DNA of 64,000 nt. Origin: Galactobacter caseinivorans (GTDB taxonomy: Bacteria; Actinomycetota; Actinomycetes; Actinomycetales; Micrococcaceae). Positions 63,334 to 64,000 of this stretch are shown one piece after another. Where the stretch lies: positions 1 to 64,000 of the forward strand of contig NZ_QQXL01000009.1 of the NCBI RefSeq assembly GCF_003640665.1, written 5' to 3'. Each line of letters starts with the position of its first letter. The stretch's first letter is position 1. The translations under genes and the position numbers were made by a program. The notes under the pieces are model-generated. The model was not told where the DNA came from and made no database searches. It saw only the letters and a program-made list of their open reading frames with translations.

Positions 63334-64000
63334 TTAGGCCTTGCCGGAGCGCTGGGACTTGGCCTGTTCGCGTGCCTCGCGGCGCGCGGTCCTGACCATC
63401 GCCGCATCCTGGTTCAAGCGGCGTCGGGCACTGAGCAACGCAACAAAACCGGCCGCGATCCCCAGCGCCCAACGCAGCCCATGACGCGGAGGAATGTCAT
63501 CCGGGCCAATCGGGTTGGCCATGGCACGCAACTCACGCCCGGTCTGCACATCCCGTGCCAGGGCAATCTCCTGCTTCTTGCTGACCACCGTGGAGCGCGG
63601 CGGGAGCTGCAGCTCCTCCTCGGCCTTGAGCCCGGACTGCAACTGCTTTGCGCGCTCCGTCTCCGCATCCACCTCCGCACCAAAGAGCAGCACGGAGTTG
63701 GCGATCCAGAGCCACAGCATCAGGGCGATCAAACCACCGATGGTGCCGTACGTCTTGTTGTAGTTGGCGAAATTGGCCAGGTACCAGCCAAAGCCGGCGG
63801 TCGCCAGGGCCAGGACCAGCAGGGCCACGACGGCGCCGATGGACAGCCACGGGAAGCGCTCGCGGCGCACATTCGGGGTGAAGTAGTACAGGCTGGCAAT
63901 CATGAGGATCACGATGATGATCAGGACCGGCCACTTGGCGTAACCCCAGATCGTCAGAGACTGCTCGCCCAGGCCCACGAGGTTGCCGATGGTGGTCGCC
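63334..64000 (-). CDS. YihY/BrkB-family membrane protein (5' part outside the window)
   Basis: The visible C-terminal ~222 residues have two to three membrane helices (WPVLIIIVILMIASLYYF, SIGAVVALLVLALATAGFGWYL, TIGGLIALMLWLWIANSVLLFGAEVDAE), matching the end of the YihY/BrkB/ribonuclease BN-like family, with a charged C-terminal tail to RSGKA. The frame is open to base 64000, so the start lies beyond. Function of the family is unclear; an old RNase BN claim has been disproved. Confidence 0.88.
   Translation of the reverse strand, partial: ATTIGNLVGLGEQSLTIWGYAKWPVLIIIVILMIASLYYFTPNVRRERFPWLSIGAVVALLVLALATAGFGWYLANFANYNKTYGTIGGLIALMLWLWIANSVLLFGAEVDAETERAKQLQSGLKAEEELQLPPRSTVVSKKQEIALARDVQTGRELRAMANPIGPDDIPPRHGLRWALGIAAGFVALLSARRRLNQDAAMVRTARREAREQAKSQRSGKA

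Overview
This 64 kb window is a GC-rich, densely coded chromosomal segment of an actinobacterium, most likely order Micrococcales (Micrococcaceae-like). The evidence is the codon bias, the frequent GTG starts, the actinobacteria-specific families (DUF3263, LytR_C, DUF3027, HtaA), a second-type groEL without groES, WXG100, DtxR/IdeR and an LAXTG sorting signal. It reads as core genome: no transposase, integrase, phage module or CRISPR array was seen.

Layout. 0.2-0.4 kb: the 5S rRNA end of an rRNA operon, then tRNA-Pro. 1.2-4.6 kb: an MsmK/UgpC-type sugar ABC ATPase and the trehalose pair otsA-otsB. 4.8-8.7 kb: a membrane-anchored thioredoxin-fold protein, tRNA-Thr, a GT87 glycosyltransferase, an F420/NADP-type oxidoreductase and a damaged-looking VOC gene. 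8.8-12.0 kb: a four-gene glycine-betaine/choline-type osmolyte importer. 12.1-15.5 kb: tRNA-Val, a luciferase-like monooxygenase and a ThrE-type exporter. 15.6-19.5 kb: ung, DUF3263, LytR_C and a CIRCE-controlled groEL. 19.6-24.0 kb: a DUF4031-HD fusion, an orphan WXG100 protein and a two-component system. 24.2-29.7 kb: cold-shock protein, DUF3027, serC, a DtxR/IdeR regulator and two secreted cell-wall hydrolases, the second behind a c-di-AMP (ydaO/yuaA) riboswitch. 29.7-30.7 kb: a non-coding array of GC-rich repeats. 30.8-39.1 kb: HNH nuclease, NUDIX, ROK regulator, a candidate small RNA, tRNA-Arg, pcrA and sucCD. 39.2-53.2 kb: SNF2 helicase, LOG-like protein, SRPBCC, an erythrin-VIT1 iron protein, an APC permease, an inositol-phosphatase-like enzyme, App1-like phosphatase, thioesterase, siderophore-interacting protein, methyltransferase, GNAT and barstar-like protein. 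53.2-53.5 kb: a nested-palindrome repeat. 53.6-62.8 kb: a complete heme acquisition locus (hmuTUV, a 1280-residue four-HtaA surface protein, heme oxygenase and a second HtaA protein). 62.8-64.0 kb: a small membrane protein and the 3' part of a YihY/BrkB gene that runs off the window.

How the parts fit. The heme locus forms a path from surface capture (HtaA proteins) through membrane import (HmuTUV) to ring opening (heme oxygenase). A DtxR-type regulator, a DtxR-box-like site before the oxygenase, a siderophore-interacting protein and the erythrin-VIT1 protein give a coherent iron theme. Trehalose synthesis and the betaine importer give an osmoprotection theme, which c-di-AMP control of a wall hydrolase may complement. 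The least explained sequences are the 29.7-30.7 kb and 53.2-53.5 kb repeats, the candidate RNA at 33.1-33.3 kb, a 17-bp element shared by the two hydrolase genes, and a recurrent 11-mer scattered over the window.
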